This document shows positions 22,911 through 34,345 of a stretch of 64,000 nt of DNA, piece after piece; the first letter of the stretch is position 1; every line of letters starts with the position of its first letter. The notes beneath the pieces are model-generated. The model was not told where the DNA came from. It ran no database searches and saw only the letters and a program-made list of their open reading frames with translations. Made by a program: the position numbers and the translations under genes. The DNA lies in assembly GCF_047675955.1 (NCBI RefSeq), contig NC_132925.1:70933622-70997621 (forward strand), written 5' to 3'. The DNA comes from Chlorocebus sabaeus. Lineage: Eukaryota > Chordata > Mammalia > Primates > Cercopithecidae.

Positions 22911-24234
22911 GGACTCAGGTGGGAGGGCTGAGGGCCCAGGACCAGCTGGAAGCTATCAATGGAAGGGTCATTTTTAGGGGCTTGCTCATGTATGTGAACA
23001 ATTCTGTCTTGTGAGACTCTGCTTTTCCTGTGTGTTCCTTCTTCTCTGTTCTGACTAGTAACTTAACCCCTTTCTTCTCTTTTCTGTCTCAGTGATTTTC
23101 AACTTCATCAAACCCAACCCCATTTTTTTCTAATAAACATTTTGTAGCACTTCCTTTACTGTTCTGTGCTAAATTTTACACATAATATAATCTATATGCA
23201 TACATTAAACATCCTTCCAATATAATGCTCTTCTGTAAGGGAGACATAAAAGAAGACACATACAATAATCTGTAGTTCAATATGTAGATACTCAGGCATG
23301 ACAACATCAGAGGACATATTGTTGTACCAGATACTTGCAATTATATGTCAAATCTTTGTGAATGACACAGCTTCAAATGCAGCTTAGCAAAGGTGTGTTA
23401 GGTTGGTGAACTTAATACAAAGCAATCTTACGTAGGTGATGGAGCTGCATGAAATTGTGAGTGTCTCTTGATAAAGCTCTGAACAAAACAACTCTCTCTG
23501 GATTGACATAATTGCACTCCTAACTTTAATAGGCAGTGATTTCTATCTAACACTATATAAACATACTTTGCATTCAGGTGCAAAGTCAAGTCAGGCTCTA
23601 AGCTCTTATAATTACAAACATGTTTTTGCCTGTGTGAATGCCCTGCCGGTCATTAAGAATAGTGAAGATTTTAGGATGATTCTTCATTTTGCAGGACTCC
23701 AGGAGCATTGTAGGATATCAAATGTCATTGTCTACCCAATTCTTGTGACAAGCTACAATGCCCCATGTTTAAAAAATGTCTACTTGTGGGCAGTCTGGCT
23801 TGGATTTGGGAATTACTGTTCTTCATCATTGCTTCTGCTCCATGGTAACATCAGCTTGCCTATGCCTCAACAAGGCCTCACTGCCCTCCCTAAAGATAGA
23901 CAGACATGAACTATCAGCTGCAGCTTCTATTGTGAATTGCCTTTGTCTTTTGGTAATCTTTGTTCAGATTATAAGCACTGGAAGAGGATGAACCCAACAT
24001 GGTGAGTTTTTGTTTTGATCTTGTTTTTGAAACTTCAGGCACATGATCCAAGTCACTAGCCAGCCTGTGGATTAGCTGCCCTAGACCGATCAGCTGAGGC
24101 AAACAAGGGACAGGATTGAAGAGAAAAGGAGTTAGCATGCTTCGTACTGGACATGTCTGATATGCTTAGTTATTCATGTTCATCAGTAAAGTAGAGGTGC
24201 ATTGGCAGGACTTCATGTGGTTCATTCTTCTATT
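22911..24234. other. unassigned non-coding DNA
   Basis: Two overlapping plus-strand frames (23568-23909 and 23776-23991) are the longest, with no recognisable domain, splice context or codon bias. No repeat identified. Confidence 0.45.
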
Positions 24235-24660
24235 TCCAGCTCCTAGACTAGTTTCTGGTACATGTTAGCACTCAGTAAATGTCTTAGTCCTTTCAGGTTG
24301 CTATAACATAATACCATATACTGAGTGACTTGACAGAAATTGCTTTCTCACAGTTCTGGAGGCTGGAAGCCAAGATCAGGGTTCTAGCATGGTCAGATTC
24401 TAGGTGGCAGACTGCAGACTTCTACTTTTTTCTCATGGCGCAGAGTAGAGAAGGGAAAGCAAGTTCAATCATGACTCCTATAAGGGCACTGATCGCATTC
24501 AGGAGGACTCTATCATCATGACCTCATCTAATTCTAATTACCTCCCAGAAGTCCTACCTTCTACCACCATCATATTGCAGGGGCTAGGGTTTCAACATAT
24601 GAATTGTGGGGGATATAAAGATTTAGTCCATAACAGTAAACAACTATTGAAAGAATGTTG
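24235..24660 (+). repeat. L2 tail split by an MLT1 LTR
   Basis: 'ggtacatgttagcactcagt' before, and 'aacaactattgaaagaatg' after, the LTR at 24280-24635 join into one L2 3' end (…gcactcagtaaa|caactattgaaagaatg). Confidence 0.7.
24280..24635 (-). mobile_element. MLT1-type MaLR solo LTR
   Basis: Reversed LTR beginning TGTCTTAGTCC and ending AGTCCATAACA, 356 bp, with an exact 5-bp target duplication GTAAA at 24275-24279 and 24636-24640. Internal blocks: 'cacagttctggaggctggaa', 'tcatgacctcatctaattct' and 'gggtttcaacatatgaattg'. Confidence 0.92.
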
Positions 24661-25390
24661 GTGACATTTGTGTATCATTGCTATCTTATATACTCTTGGC
24701 CAACTCTTGTATGTAAAAGAGTTAGGGTAAAAACTCTTATTACAAAAAGTTTAACAACAGAGTATATAATATATGACATAAATATATAACATAGAATGAT
24801 AAACTAAATGGCTTGGGCTTACTTGTACTTCCTTAGAAATGTCATTTGAATTAAAACATTTTTCTTGTTTGTTGCTTTTGACAGTTTTTAAAACAGGCAA
24901 TTGGAATGTGTGGAAACTGCTAGAAGAGTGTCTTCTACCTACTAGTAAATTTGAAGAAAACTATTTATTCTCCTTATTTAACAAGAAAATGCCATGTCAC
25001 AGACTTCAGGGAAAGTTTTTTTTTTTTTTTTTCCTACTTCCTGACTACTGAGGCATAAACTATAAAATGAAATATTGCCCAAGTCCTTGGCATATTGCTT
25101 TTTACAGTGTTCACAATGTTGTCAGGTACTTAAAGTCACCCAAATTCAAGACCCAACTTTTGTACTCAATTTGTTGTTTTTGAGTTATTTCCCGATAATT
25201 TATAATGTTGTTTTATGTGTAACCGATACTTTTTATGTAATGATTTATTCAGAGATGCTTTAAAAGTGTGGATTGGTGATTTTCTTTTATGTTTTCCTTA
25301 AAGGGTTGAATTGAATTCATGGTGTTTCCTGGAGCAGTGGGCTACAACTTGTTTTTTACTTATGGTTTAATTATATAAAGTTTGAAAAAT
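24661..25390. other. unassigned AT-rich DNA
   Basis: Contains a T tract near 25016-25032. The 70-codon frame running into that tract is not coding. No repeat named. Confidence 0.45.
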
Positions 25391-25681
25391 AGACCAGGCA
25401 TGATGGCTCACGCCTATAATCCCAGCAGTTTGGGAGGGTGAGGCAGGTGGATTACCTGAGGTCAGGAGTTCGAGACCAGCCTAGCCAACATGGAGAAACC
25501 CCGTCTCGACTAAAAATACAAAAATTAGTCAGGTGTGGTGGCACATGCCTGTAATCTCAGGCAGGAGAATCACTTGAACCTGGGAGTTGGAGGTTGCAGT
25601 GAGCCGAGATCACACCGCTGCCCTCCAGCCTAGGTGACTAGGTGGCAGAGCAAGACTCTGTCTCAAAGAAAAAAAAAAAAA
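25391..25681 (+). mobile_element. AluS with a small internal deletion
   Basis: Left arm 'caggcatgatggctcacgcc', right arm 'aggttgcagtgagccgagat', A tail at 25668-25681. In the right arm 'cctgtaatctcaggcaggag' joins directly, so about 20 bp ('agctactcaggaggctg' block) are missing against full Alus. Confidence 0.9.
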
Positions 25682-25779
25682 GGGTCAGAGATGCAGAGAT
25701 CCTTGAAGGCCCGGAGGCTCTTGAGGGCAGGAATCTTATTTGGTAGGGCTTTAGGAAGACAATGAGTCACATCCCTCTT

Positions 25780-25805
25780 CCCCCCCCCCCCCCCCCCCGC
25801 CCCCT
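25780..25805. repeat. poly-C tract (19 C, then GC5)
   Basis: Nineteen consecutive C at 25780-25798, one G, five C. On the minus strand this is a long G run. It follows the Alu by about 100 bp and is not part of it. Confidence 0.9.
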
Positions 25806-27029
25806 CCACTTACTGAAGCTGTTGAAAAACAAACACAGGGTCAGAGAGGAATCAAAACTTCAGTTTTACCACTGGTAAAATTGGGTTAGAGAATGAGAGT
25901 CAACCCTTGAGCCTAGATGGACTTCTTAATACTTCCCTCCCTGCCTTGAGTTTTCTCCTTGGGACCTACACATGGCAAAACAGGTCCCTATGAACGATCA
26001 TGTCTGGTTGTGGCTTTCATCATGTCCCTTGAACAAAGCAAGGCCACATAAACACAGCAACTGGGAATAAATCAGCTTTGCCCAGGACAGAATTATGGAC
26101 AGTGGATGTCGGACTCTTGTCATTTCACCAATCAAATCAAATCTCCCTCTTCCCATTTGGAGGAGCAAGTGCAACCAGGCAGCAGTTTCAAACCCATTCT
26201 GTAGAAACACACAGAAAGGGGAATTGTTCTCTTTAAATTATTCATCTATTTATTTCTCATTATCTAGCACAGAACATAATAAACATTAACAAATAGATAG
26301 ATGGCTCTCACATGTATTTATTTACTGAAGCCTGGTAACCACAAAGTATTATAACTGGCTGCAATAGATAGAAAATGAACTATGTTTGTAATTTGGCAAT
26401 AAAGGACATTTTCAGTAGAGATCATTTTGGATGGCATTTCAGGTACTCAATTAGGAAGAAGGGAACAAGGGAAAAAAAGCTAGAGCAAACCATCTTCTTA
26501 GAGTTCTCTCATGCATTGTACAGCTCAACATCCCCGTAAGCTTGGATTTTGACAGCAAATTGCCAAAGAAGAAAGCATTAGAAGCTCCACTTCAAGTTCT
26601 ATATTGTGAAAATGTGGTAATTTAATTGAAAGGCCAACTTCCTCACCATGTAACCTTTAAAAAACGGGGTTGCTATATGCATTAATACTACATGGAGAAG
26701 CTAAGGTGATTTCTCGGATGTTCTATGCTTGGAAATGTTACTGTGCGGTGGAAAGATTCTCATTTCTCTATATGTGTCAGACAGTTCTCTGTGTGCTCTG
26801 TGTTGTTCAACACTATTGTGTTTTGGCTGCTCTTCAATGCAGAGTACTTCTAGGGCTTACATATTTATGATAACTTCAGGCCATCTGCCGCTCAACTACT
26901 ATCAGAGAATGAAGAACAATTTTCAACTTTAACAAAGCCATACTCACCACACCAAAGCACTTCTCATAGTATTTATCTTCTAGTGCACTAAATTTTGTTG
27001 TTCTAAACTCACATTGACTTATTACTTGG

Positions 27030-27032
<3 letters not shown>
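25806..27032. other. unassigned non-coding DNA
   Basis: An L2-like tail is possible near 26235-26285 ('tatctagcacagaacataat'). No other element or coding signal. Confidence 0.4.

Positions 27033-27063
<31 letters not shown>
27033..27063. repeat. poly-T tract, 31 bases
   Basis: A pure T run with no Alu or L1 3' end recognisable beside it. It could be the tail of an unrecognised minus-strand retroinsert or a simple repeat. Confidence 0.9.
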
Positions 27064-27067
<4 letters not shown>

Positions 27068-27674
27068 TTATCCTTCCTGCCAAGCCCCCACCCCCTAAAG
27101 AAATCAACATGCTACCTTTTATTTCTGGGCCAATGATCAAGGTTCTAAACATGACAAAGATTGATTTTGACCTTCTGATTTAGCATGTAAATTAGGATAC
27201 TTGAATTAGAATGCTCCATATTTTCTTCCAGTTTGTGTGTAATGCCAACAGATTGGTATGAATCAAAATGGAACACTTAGAAAAAGATACCATTTATAAA
27301 ATGTCAATTAGAGATGGCAAAACTGAATATGAAAGTTAGCTAACTGGTAATATCAATTAGGATAGTTTTTCCTATTGCTTAATACCACCATTATTACTTT
27401 GTAACAGAGTAAAAATTTAACCTCCATTTTGTTATTTTGAAAAACCCAGTGAACCCAGTTGTGTATTAATATTCCTTTGTTGCATTTACTTGGAAAAAAT
27501 CTGAAGATACCAGTGACTGGCTTGTATCTTGTACCACACTGTAGATTTCTAGATTCAGGAAAAAAAAAGCATCGGATTTTGTGTAAATTATTTGAATGAT
27601 TAGAGGACAAGTTCAAAATTCAAATTATGGATTTTTTTTCCCACCTGTAAATAGGCTTTCTTAATTATCTTGAT
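27064..27674. other. unassigned non-coding DNA
   Basis: No repeat or gene recognised. The minus frame 27353-27616 (87 codons) has no domain. Confidence 0.45.
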
Positions 27675-27872
27675 CAGAGGTTGGTAAACTTTGGTCAAAT
27701 CTGGCCCACTGTATCTTTTTGTAGGGCACATGAGCTAAGAATAGTCTTGATATTTTTAAGTGGTCATTTAAAAAATGATTATACCAACATAACAGCCTTG
27801 ATTTTACAGCCTCTAAAGCCTGAAATATTTACTGTTTGGTCTTTTAAGAACAAGTTCACTAACCCTTGATCT
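27675..27872. repeat. hAT-type MITE (ttggtaaact class)
   Basis: 'gaggttggtaaactttggtc', 'aaatctggcccactgtatct', 'catgagctaagaatagtctt', then 'gcctgaaatatttactgttt' and 'acaagttcactaacccttg'. Inverted terminal segments are recognisable and the element is nearly complete. Confidence 0.65.
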
Positions 27873-29100
27873 AGATTATGGTGATAAGACCTAAATGAAT
27901 TGCCACGATAGACGTGTAGTAGGTAAAAATGCCTTTCTGGGTCACATTCATGTTGTGTCAACAGATATTTGTAGTAAGAAAAGCACCACTGCAATTTGTG
28001 CTGTGTGTGGAAATACTTTAAGAACTGAGAAGCTACTTAATCCCAGCTTTTTATGTAAGCCACTGAACAGCCATCCGGTGGAAAAGAGATTTGGGTGGTT
28101 CTTAACCTGGACCTATATATTTCCCCCAAAGGCTGTAGCAAAATTCACAGGGATTCTAGAGCTAGTTCAAAGCTATGATGGCCAGTTAGGCAAAGACAGA
28201 ATAAAACAGGGATGCATCAGCTAAACAATAATCCCTTCTGATATTTTGGCCCAGGGGGACATGGATGAGTTTCACTTGGAAACCTACATGCCTATGATCA
28301 TCAGAAAAACAATATTTATTAAATCTTTTATCTCTATAAAAATGAAACAAATAGCCCTGGCATGGTGGGTGAACTTTCTTGGGATTTAAATCCAGAAGTC
28401 TGGCTGTGAAATTCTGGAGTCTGGAGGGAGTTGTGCAAGTTAATGATGGGCTTTTTCATCCAGGCAGCTGTTGGCCATTCAACACTTGAAAGCCCAATTA
28501 GCTTTGCCCTTTGTTGCAAATGGCATCTTCTCTCTTCTCAAATTCCTGCCTCTTGCCCACTGCTTTGGTGACAAAGCTGATGTCCCATCATTTTGATCTT
28601 ATAGCTTTGCCTTTTCCTTAGCCTCATTTTCAATTCCCTGTCTTGTTAATAAAGATTCCAGCTTAGTTCTTCAAGTACTTCGGTTCTCATTAAATTTGTG
28701 GAATATGCACCTCGTAGAAGAACTTGACTTTCTTTTCTCCTAAGTTTTGACAAGCTTTCAAACGTGCCTTAATGAAATTCTTCAAGAGTGGCCTCCCCAT
28801 TCTGGTGCCAGTCCTTGGTGAGCTGAGAAGCAAGTGTGGAGCAGACCAGTTAGGGAGGTGAGTGTGAACAGGAAGGCAGAGAACTCATACTCGCTAAGTT
28901 GGGGCAGTTGCCTGGCCACTCTGTGGCTCAGTTTTCTTCATAAGCAAAACTGCGGGGCTGGGTAAGGTCCACTCCATGTTTCCATCTGTTTCGACAAGTT
29001 CGATTCTGTAAGTGACTGGGATAGAATGCCAGTGAGAAAATATGTTTTATACTCAGATTGTTGTTGTGCTCACTGGGATTCAGGGTCGGCACTGTTATTC
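27873..29100. other. mostly unassigned; possible MIR at 28890-28990
   Basis: 'ttggggcagttgcctggcca' and 'ctctgtggctcagttttctt' resemble a MIR core on +. The 109-codon plus frame at 27895-28224 was inspected and has no domain, signal peptide or convincing start. Confidence 0.4.
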
Positions 29101-29224
29101 TATATTAATTTCCTACTGCTACTGTAACAGACGATCACAAACTGAGTTGCTCAAAACAACACAAATTTATCATCTCATAGTGCTGGAATATTGGCAGGGA
29201 TGTTTCCTTCTGGATGCTCTAGGG

Positions 29225-29745
29225 CAGTGGTCCCCAACATTTTTGGCACCAGAGACTAGTTTTGTGAAAGACATTTTTTTTCATGGACTGGGGAATGGAG
29301 GGATGGTTTTGGGATAATTCAAGTGCATTACATTTATTGTGCACTTTATTTCTGTTATTATGTTGTAATATATAATGAAATAATTATACAACTCACCATA
29401 ATGCAGAATCAGTAAGAGTCTTGAGCTTTTTTTCCTGCAGTTAGTCCCATTTGGGGGTGATGGGGGACTGACAAATCATTAGGCATTAGATTCTCATAAG
29501 GAGCGGGCAACCTAGATCCCTCACATGTGCAGTTCACAATAGAATACACACTTCCATGAGAATCTAATGCTGCTGCTGATCTGACAGGAGGGGGAGTTCA
29601 GGCTGTAATGTGAGTGATGAGGAATGGCTGTAAATACAGATGAAGCTTTGCTCACTCACTGGCCGCTTACCTCCTACTGTGCAGCCTGGTTCCTAACAGG
29701 CCACAGACAGGTACCAGTCCATGGCCCGGGGGTTGGAGACACCTG
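29225..29745 (+). mobile_element. MER1 (hAT-Charlie) element, complete
   Basis: 521 bp starting 'cagtggtccccaacattttt' and ending 'ggttggagacacctg'. The 8-bp duplication ctctaggg/ctttaggg at 29217-29224 and 29746-29753 has one difference. It contains the MER1 internal inverted repeat: 'cattagattctcataagg' near 29484 and 'catgagaatctaatgctg' near 29555. Confidence 0.92.
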
Positions 29746-29993
29746 CTTTAGGGGAGAAACAATCTCTTTGCCCCTTTCAACTTCTAGAGGCTATCTTCAT
29801 TCCTTAGCACGTGGCCTCTCCTCACTGCCTTTTCTCCTTCTGCTTCCTTTGTCACATTGCCTTCTTCCTGACTGATCCTCCTGTCGTCTCCTGTAAGGAG
29901 CCATGGGATTAAATTGGGACCATGTGGTTAACCAGGGATAGCTTTCCCATTTTGGGCTCCTTGATTTAATCACAACTGCAAAGCCCCTAACGG

Positions 29994-30338
29994 TGCTGTG
30001 GTCTGAATGTTTGTGGCCACCTCAAAATGCATGTGTGGAAATCCTAACCCCCAAGGTGATAGTATTAAGAGGTGGGGCCTTTGGGAGCTGATTAGGTCAT
30101 GAAGGCAGGGGCCTCATCAGTGGGATGAGTACCCTTATGAAAGAGATGCACAGCTAGTCTCTTCCACTGTATGAGGACACAGAGAGAAGGCTTTGTTCCA
30201 GGACCAGGAATCAGGCCCTCTGCAGACACCTTGGTCTTGGACTTCCCAGCCTCCAGAACTATAAGAAATAAATCTTTGTTGTTTATAAGCCACCCAAATT
30301 ATGGTATGTTTTTACAGCAGCCTGAATGAACTAAGATA
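29994..30338 (+). mobile_element. MaLR LTR (MST/MLT1 type), solo
   Basis: 'tgctgtggtctgaatgtttg', 'aggtggggcctttgggagct', 'cttggacttcccagcctcca', 'gaaataaatctttgttgttt' and 'cctgaatgaactaagata'. The polyadenylation signal aataaa is intact within it. It lies inside the reversed MLT1. Confidence 0.88.
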
Positions 30339-30422
30339 CCAGGTAAGGCAACACATACATAAGGTTCTGGGAATTAGGATGTGAACATCTTGAGGGAGGG
30401 GGAGCATTATTCTGTCTACCAG

Positions 30423-31500
30423 AAACTCCTGACACTTCACTGCTCAAAAACTCTTCATTGACTCCCTGTTGCCTAGAAAGTAAAGCATTTTTAAAGGTAT
30501 GTCTTTCTTTTAACAAAAAACAAACCAGGACTACAATAAAACAGACTGCAGTTTCTTTTTCATCTTGATTTACCAGTGACATATTTAAACTTAATTGCAA
30601 TGACCATGCTGAAATTTAAATTTGCATATTTTATTTTTTTCTTGTTCCTTTTAAATTTTGTATGACTCAATTTTACTAGTTCTGCTTCTCTTAAAAAAGT
30701 TGATGGTTTTATCTTGTATGTAGTTTTATTTTAGTAAAAAACAGTTTTACAAGTTTTAACAAGAATTCAAACATAGCCCGACTCCAAATATATCAGAAAC
30801 TACTGAATTGTATACTTTGACTTAATTGTATGGTATATGAATTATATCTCAAGCTGTTATTCACACATTTATATGAATCTAAACAACAAATGATTTTGAC
30901 GGTGTGCATACCTCAAATGAGCAATGTCCCTTGAATGCAACTAAATGTTCAACAGCTGCCATGCATGAAGCTGGAACATATCCCTCTTATAAAAATTAAT
31001 TCCAGATTCCAGATTCATTTCTAATAGGTTCTACTTATTAATTCTGGTTATTTTAATTTTGCTTGCACTTATATTGTCAAACACAATACTTTTGAAAAAA
31101 TCCACGGCTTATAATTTTGTTGAAGAGAGGAAGCCATTTTCTTTGCTCCATAATTACAAGACATTTATATTTTTAGATTTATAAACACCAATTAACATGA
31201 CAAATTGGGTGAATATTTTTTCATTTCTGCATTCTCTCTTCCCCTCCATTCACCTTTCTACACATCACCTGCCTTCAGCATATCTCCATTTACCAATTGC
31301 ATCAAGTAAATTTTGGTACATAGGCATCATAAAAGAGGAAAGAGTATTGCCATGCCACCTTTTAATAAAAACAGGATGGTCTAGATTTTTCTTGTGAGAT
31401 ACTGTGTGATGAAATCCTTGATGCTGAATGACAACTGAAGATATACCTATATTATATCCTTTCTGAGAAATATGTTGTTCATTCATCCACTATTTCATTA
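30423..31500. other. unassigned AT-rich DNA
   Basis: A short block near 30435-30485 ('aaaaactcttcattgactcc') resembles an old dispersed repeat. The rest has no recognised repeat or coding signal. Confidence 0.4.
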
Positions 31501-31504
31501 AACA

Positions 31505-32995
31505 TTTAAAAAAATTGTAGTGAAATGCACAAAGCACAGAATTTACCATTTTACCAATTTTTAAGTGCACAGTTCGGTGGCATTATGTATACTCACATCG
31601 CTGTGCTATAGATGCATCCATGGAGTGCTCTTCATTTTACACAGCTGAGACTCTGTACCCATTAAACAATAACTGAGGGTGACGCCTCTGACAACCACCA
31701 TTCTACTTTCTGTCTTTATGAATTTGACTACTCTGGGTACCTCATATGGTATTTCTTTTGTGACCAGCTTATTTCACTTAGATAATATCTTCATGTTCTT
31801 CCATGTTGTAGCATGTGTCAGAACTGTCTTTTTTTTTTTTTTTTTTTTTGAGATAGAGTCTTACTCTGTTGCCCAGGCTGGAGTGCAGTGTCAAGATCTC
31901 AGCTCACTGCAACCTCTGTCTCCCAGGTTCAAGCGATTTTCCTGCTTCAGCCTCCCAAGTAGCTGGGACTACAGGTGTGTGCCACCATGCCAGGCTTATT
32001 TTTTGTATTTTTAGTTGAGACGGGGTTTTACTGTGTTAGCCAGGATGGTCTTGATTTCCTGACCTTGTGATCCACCCACCTCGGCCTCCCAAAGTGCTGG
32101 GATTACAGGTGTGAGCCACCGCGCCTGGCCCTGTCTTCCTTTTTAAGCCTGAGTGACATTCCATTGTATGTACATACCCCATTTTATTCATTCATTCATT
32201 GGTTGATGGGCATTTGGGTTGCTTCCATCTTTTGGCTATTGCAATAAGATCGCTGTGAATATTGGTGTATAAATATCTGTTGAAGTCCTTGCCTTCAATT
32301 CTTTTGGATATATATGCAGAAGTGGGATTACCAGATCATGTGGTAATTCTATTTTTAATTTTAAGGAAATGCCATATTGTTTTCTACAGTAGTTGTACCA
32401 TTTTACATTTTTGCCAACAGTGCACAAAGGTTCTGTTTTCTCGACAACACCTGTTATTTTCTATTTTATTTATTTACTTTTTTTGATAGTAGCCATTGTA
32501 ATGAGTGGGAGCAGGTATTTCTTTGTGGTGTTGACTTGCATTTCCCTTGTGATTAGTGATGTCGAACATCTTTTCATGTGCTTGTTGACGACTTGTATAT
32601 ATTTGGAGAAATGTCTATTCAAGTTCTTTGGCCATTTTTAAATTGGGGTGTTTGATTCCTTGTCTTTGAGTTATAGGGATTCTTTATATATTTTGGATAT
32701 TAACCACTTATCAGAGATATGATTTGCAAATACTTGCTCTCATCCTGTGGGTTGCTTTTTCAAGCTGTTAGTTATATCTTTTGATGCATGGAAATTTTAA
32801 ACTTTGATGTAGTTCAATTTATTTTTTCTTTTATTGCATGTGCTTTTGGTCATATCCAAGAAATCACTGCCAAATCTAATGTCATGAAGCTTTTCCCTGT
32901 TTTTTTTAAGAGTTTATAGTTTTAGGTCTTACATTTAGGTTTTTGATCCATTTTGAGTTACATATATAGATTTTAAAAATAGTGAGTAACAACCC
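31505..32995 (-). repeat. L1M (MB/MC type) 3' portion, interrupted by an Alu
   Basis: Antisense L1 3' UTR and ORF2 C-terminus: 'attttaccaatttttaagtg', 'ttcagtggca'-like 'cggtggcattatgtatactc', 'cattggttgatgggcatttg', 'ggccatttttaaattggggt'. ORF2 homology continues to about 32990. The Alu lies at 31831-32130. Confidence 0.82.
31831..32130 (-). mobile_element. AluS, full length
   Basis: Reversed dimer with a T tail and 'gccaccgcgcctggcc' end; target duplication ctgtctt at 31824-31830 and 32131-32137. The L1M sequence resumes right after. Confidence 0.92.
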
Positions 32996-33219
32996 TGCCA
33001 CATTCTTTTGGAATGTATAATTCCAGTATATATATAATTGCACCATGTCTTTTTGGCTCCTAAGGCCAAAGGATTTCTTCTGTCCTTTAAAAGTTGAGAG
33101 ATGTTGTATATATTAAAATTATATACACTGTAAGAGTGTATAATTTCTTTAAATCTGAACCTTATAATCAGGTGTTTGTTATTCTACAGTTTGTCACTAA
33201 TTTTTCATTTATTGCTTTA

Positions 33220-33740
33220 TTTCCTAATCATTGTTATATATGCCACTGCAACTAGCAAGTCGTTTATTGAGGGTCTATAGAACTTGCCCTGAGTTTTTAG
33301 CAACCCAGAGCAGTCCAGTAGTGATGGCCACAGGCGTGCTTGTGTCACCCCACCCTTAGCTCCAAGCAGCTCAGCATAGAGAGAGACTCCATTTATTTGG
33401 GAGACAGTAAGGGACGAGAACAACAGTCTCTGCCTGGTAATCCAGAGAATTCTTGCAGCTCTTCTCCACGACTACCAAGGTGATACTTCATAAGTGTGCA
33501 AGAATCACGGCGTTGCTGGGCTTGGGGTGCCCTATAATGCAGATATGGCTTAGATCACAACACCCACATCTGTTTGAATACCTGGAAAGCCTTCCCAAAA
33601 GAGGAAGGGTACAAACAAACTCAGACAGCAAAGACTACATTAAATAACTAACCCTTCAATGCTCAGACACCAACAAACATCCACAAGCACCAACACCATA
33701 CAGGAAAACATGGCCTCACCAAATGGGCTTGAGCTTCAAA
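33220..33740 (+). repeat. L1M 5' UTR fragment
   Basis: 'agagagactccatttatttg', 'atggcttagatcacaacacc', 'taactaacccttcaatgctc', 'aacaaacatccacaagcacc' and 'catggcctcaccaaatg' follow the 5' leader of L1MA/MB-class elements up to the ORF1 start region. Opposite in strand to the L1M just upstream. Confidence 0.65.
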
Positions 33741-34174
33741 CAGTGGCTCAAGTATTCAGTTTTTCTTTATCTTTTGCCTCTACTTTCCTCTGGTTTTTAT
33801 ATTTATTTTTGGGTTCCATGTGGTGGCAAGATGATGACAGTAGCTCAAGCATTACATCCTTGTAAATTTTGGTTTAGCAGGATAGAGCAATGAACCCTGG
33901 TCAATATGGCGGAACACCCTGTGTTAGCCCTAACTGGGGTCTTGCTTGGGTAAGCTTGAGTCAATAACTCGTGACTAAATCAGTGGTTGTGGCTAGGGGT
34001 AAATGCAAGGCGTTGGCCATCTTAGGTTGGGGTCATATGATCTGTAGCTGAAGCTGGAAGGTAGGGCCTCATGTAAACCTGAAGATTGAGAATGGGGGAA
34101 GGGTGTTTTACTAAAGGGAAATTGGAGGTGTTACTAGCATTGAGGGTAATGGATACTGAATGGCCCCAAACTAA
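33741..34174. other. unassigned non-coding DNA
   Basis: No repeat or gene recognised. Confidence 0.4.
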
Positions 34175-34345
34175 CAATTGTCAAAGCTCTCTCCATCTAG
34201 AATGTGTTGTACCCTCTCTGTTATCAGTATCTGAACCTCTTGAAGATCTAGCTAAGATCTTCACCTCTTTGAGTCTTTCTTGCTGAACTCCTAGCACAAA
34301 GTAATCTCTAATTTATCTGAATAACTATGGAATCTGTCCTTTATT
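34175..34345 (+). repeat. L2 3' region
   Basis: 'ccatctagaatgtgttgtac', 'cttgaagatctagctaagat', 'tgaactcctagcacaaagta' and 'gaataactatggaatctgtc' follow the L2 3' half in order. Confidence 0.75.

Larger units (their letters stand above)
29101..30422 (-). mobile_element. MLT1-type MaLR LTR, split by MER1 and by a second MaLR LTR
   Basis: Pieces: 29101-29224 ('atttcctactgctactgtaa', 'atttatcatctcatagtgct'), 29746-29993 ('gaggctatcttcattcctta', 'acgtggcctctcctcactgc') and about 30345-30422 ('ttctgggaattaggatgtga'). In order they form one reversed MLT1 LTR. Confidence 0.7.

Noticed and set aside
23568..23991. Two overlapping frames as possible exon
   Set aside because: No splice-site pair, no codon bias and no homologue recognised.
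27895..28224. 109-codon plus-strand frame
   Set aside because: Cysteine pairs caught the eye as a possible zinc-binding motif, but the spacing fits no family and there is no supporting context.
31505..33740. A fifth twin-primed L1 (minus L1M followed by plus L1M 5' UTR)
   Set aside because: The plus part is 5' UTR with the whole ORF1 and most of ORF2 missing between, and about 220 unassigned bases separate the parts; two independent fragments are more likely.
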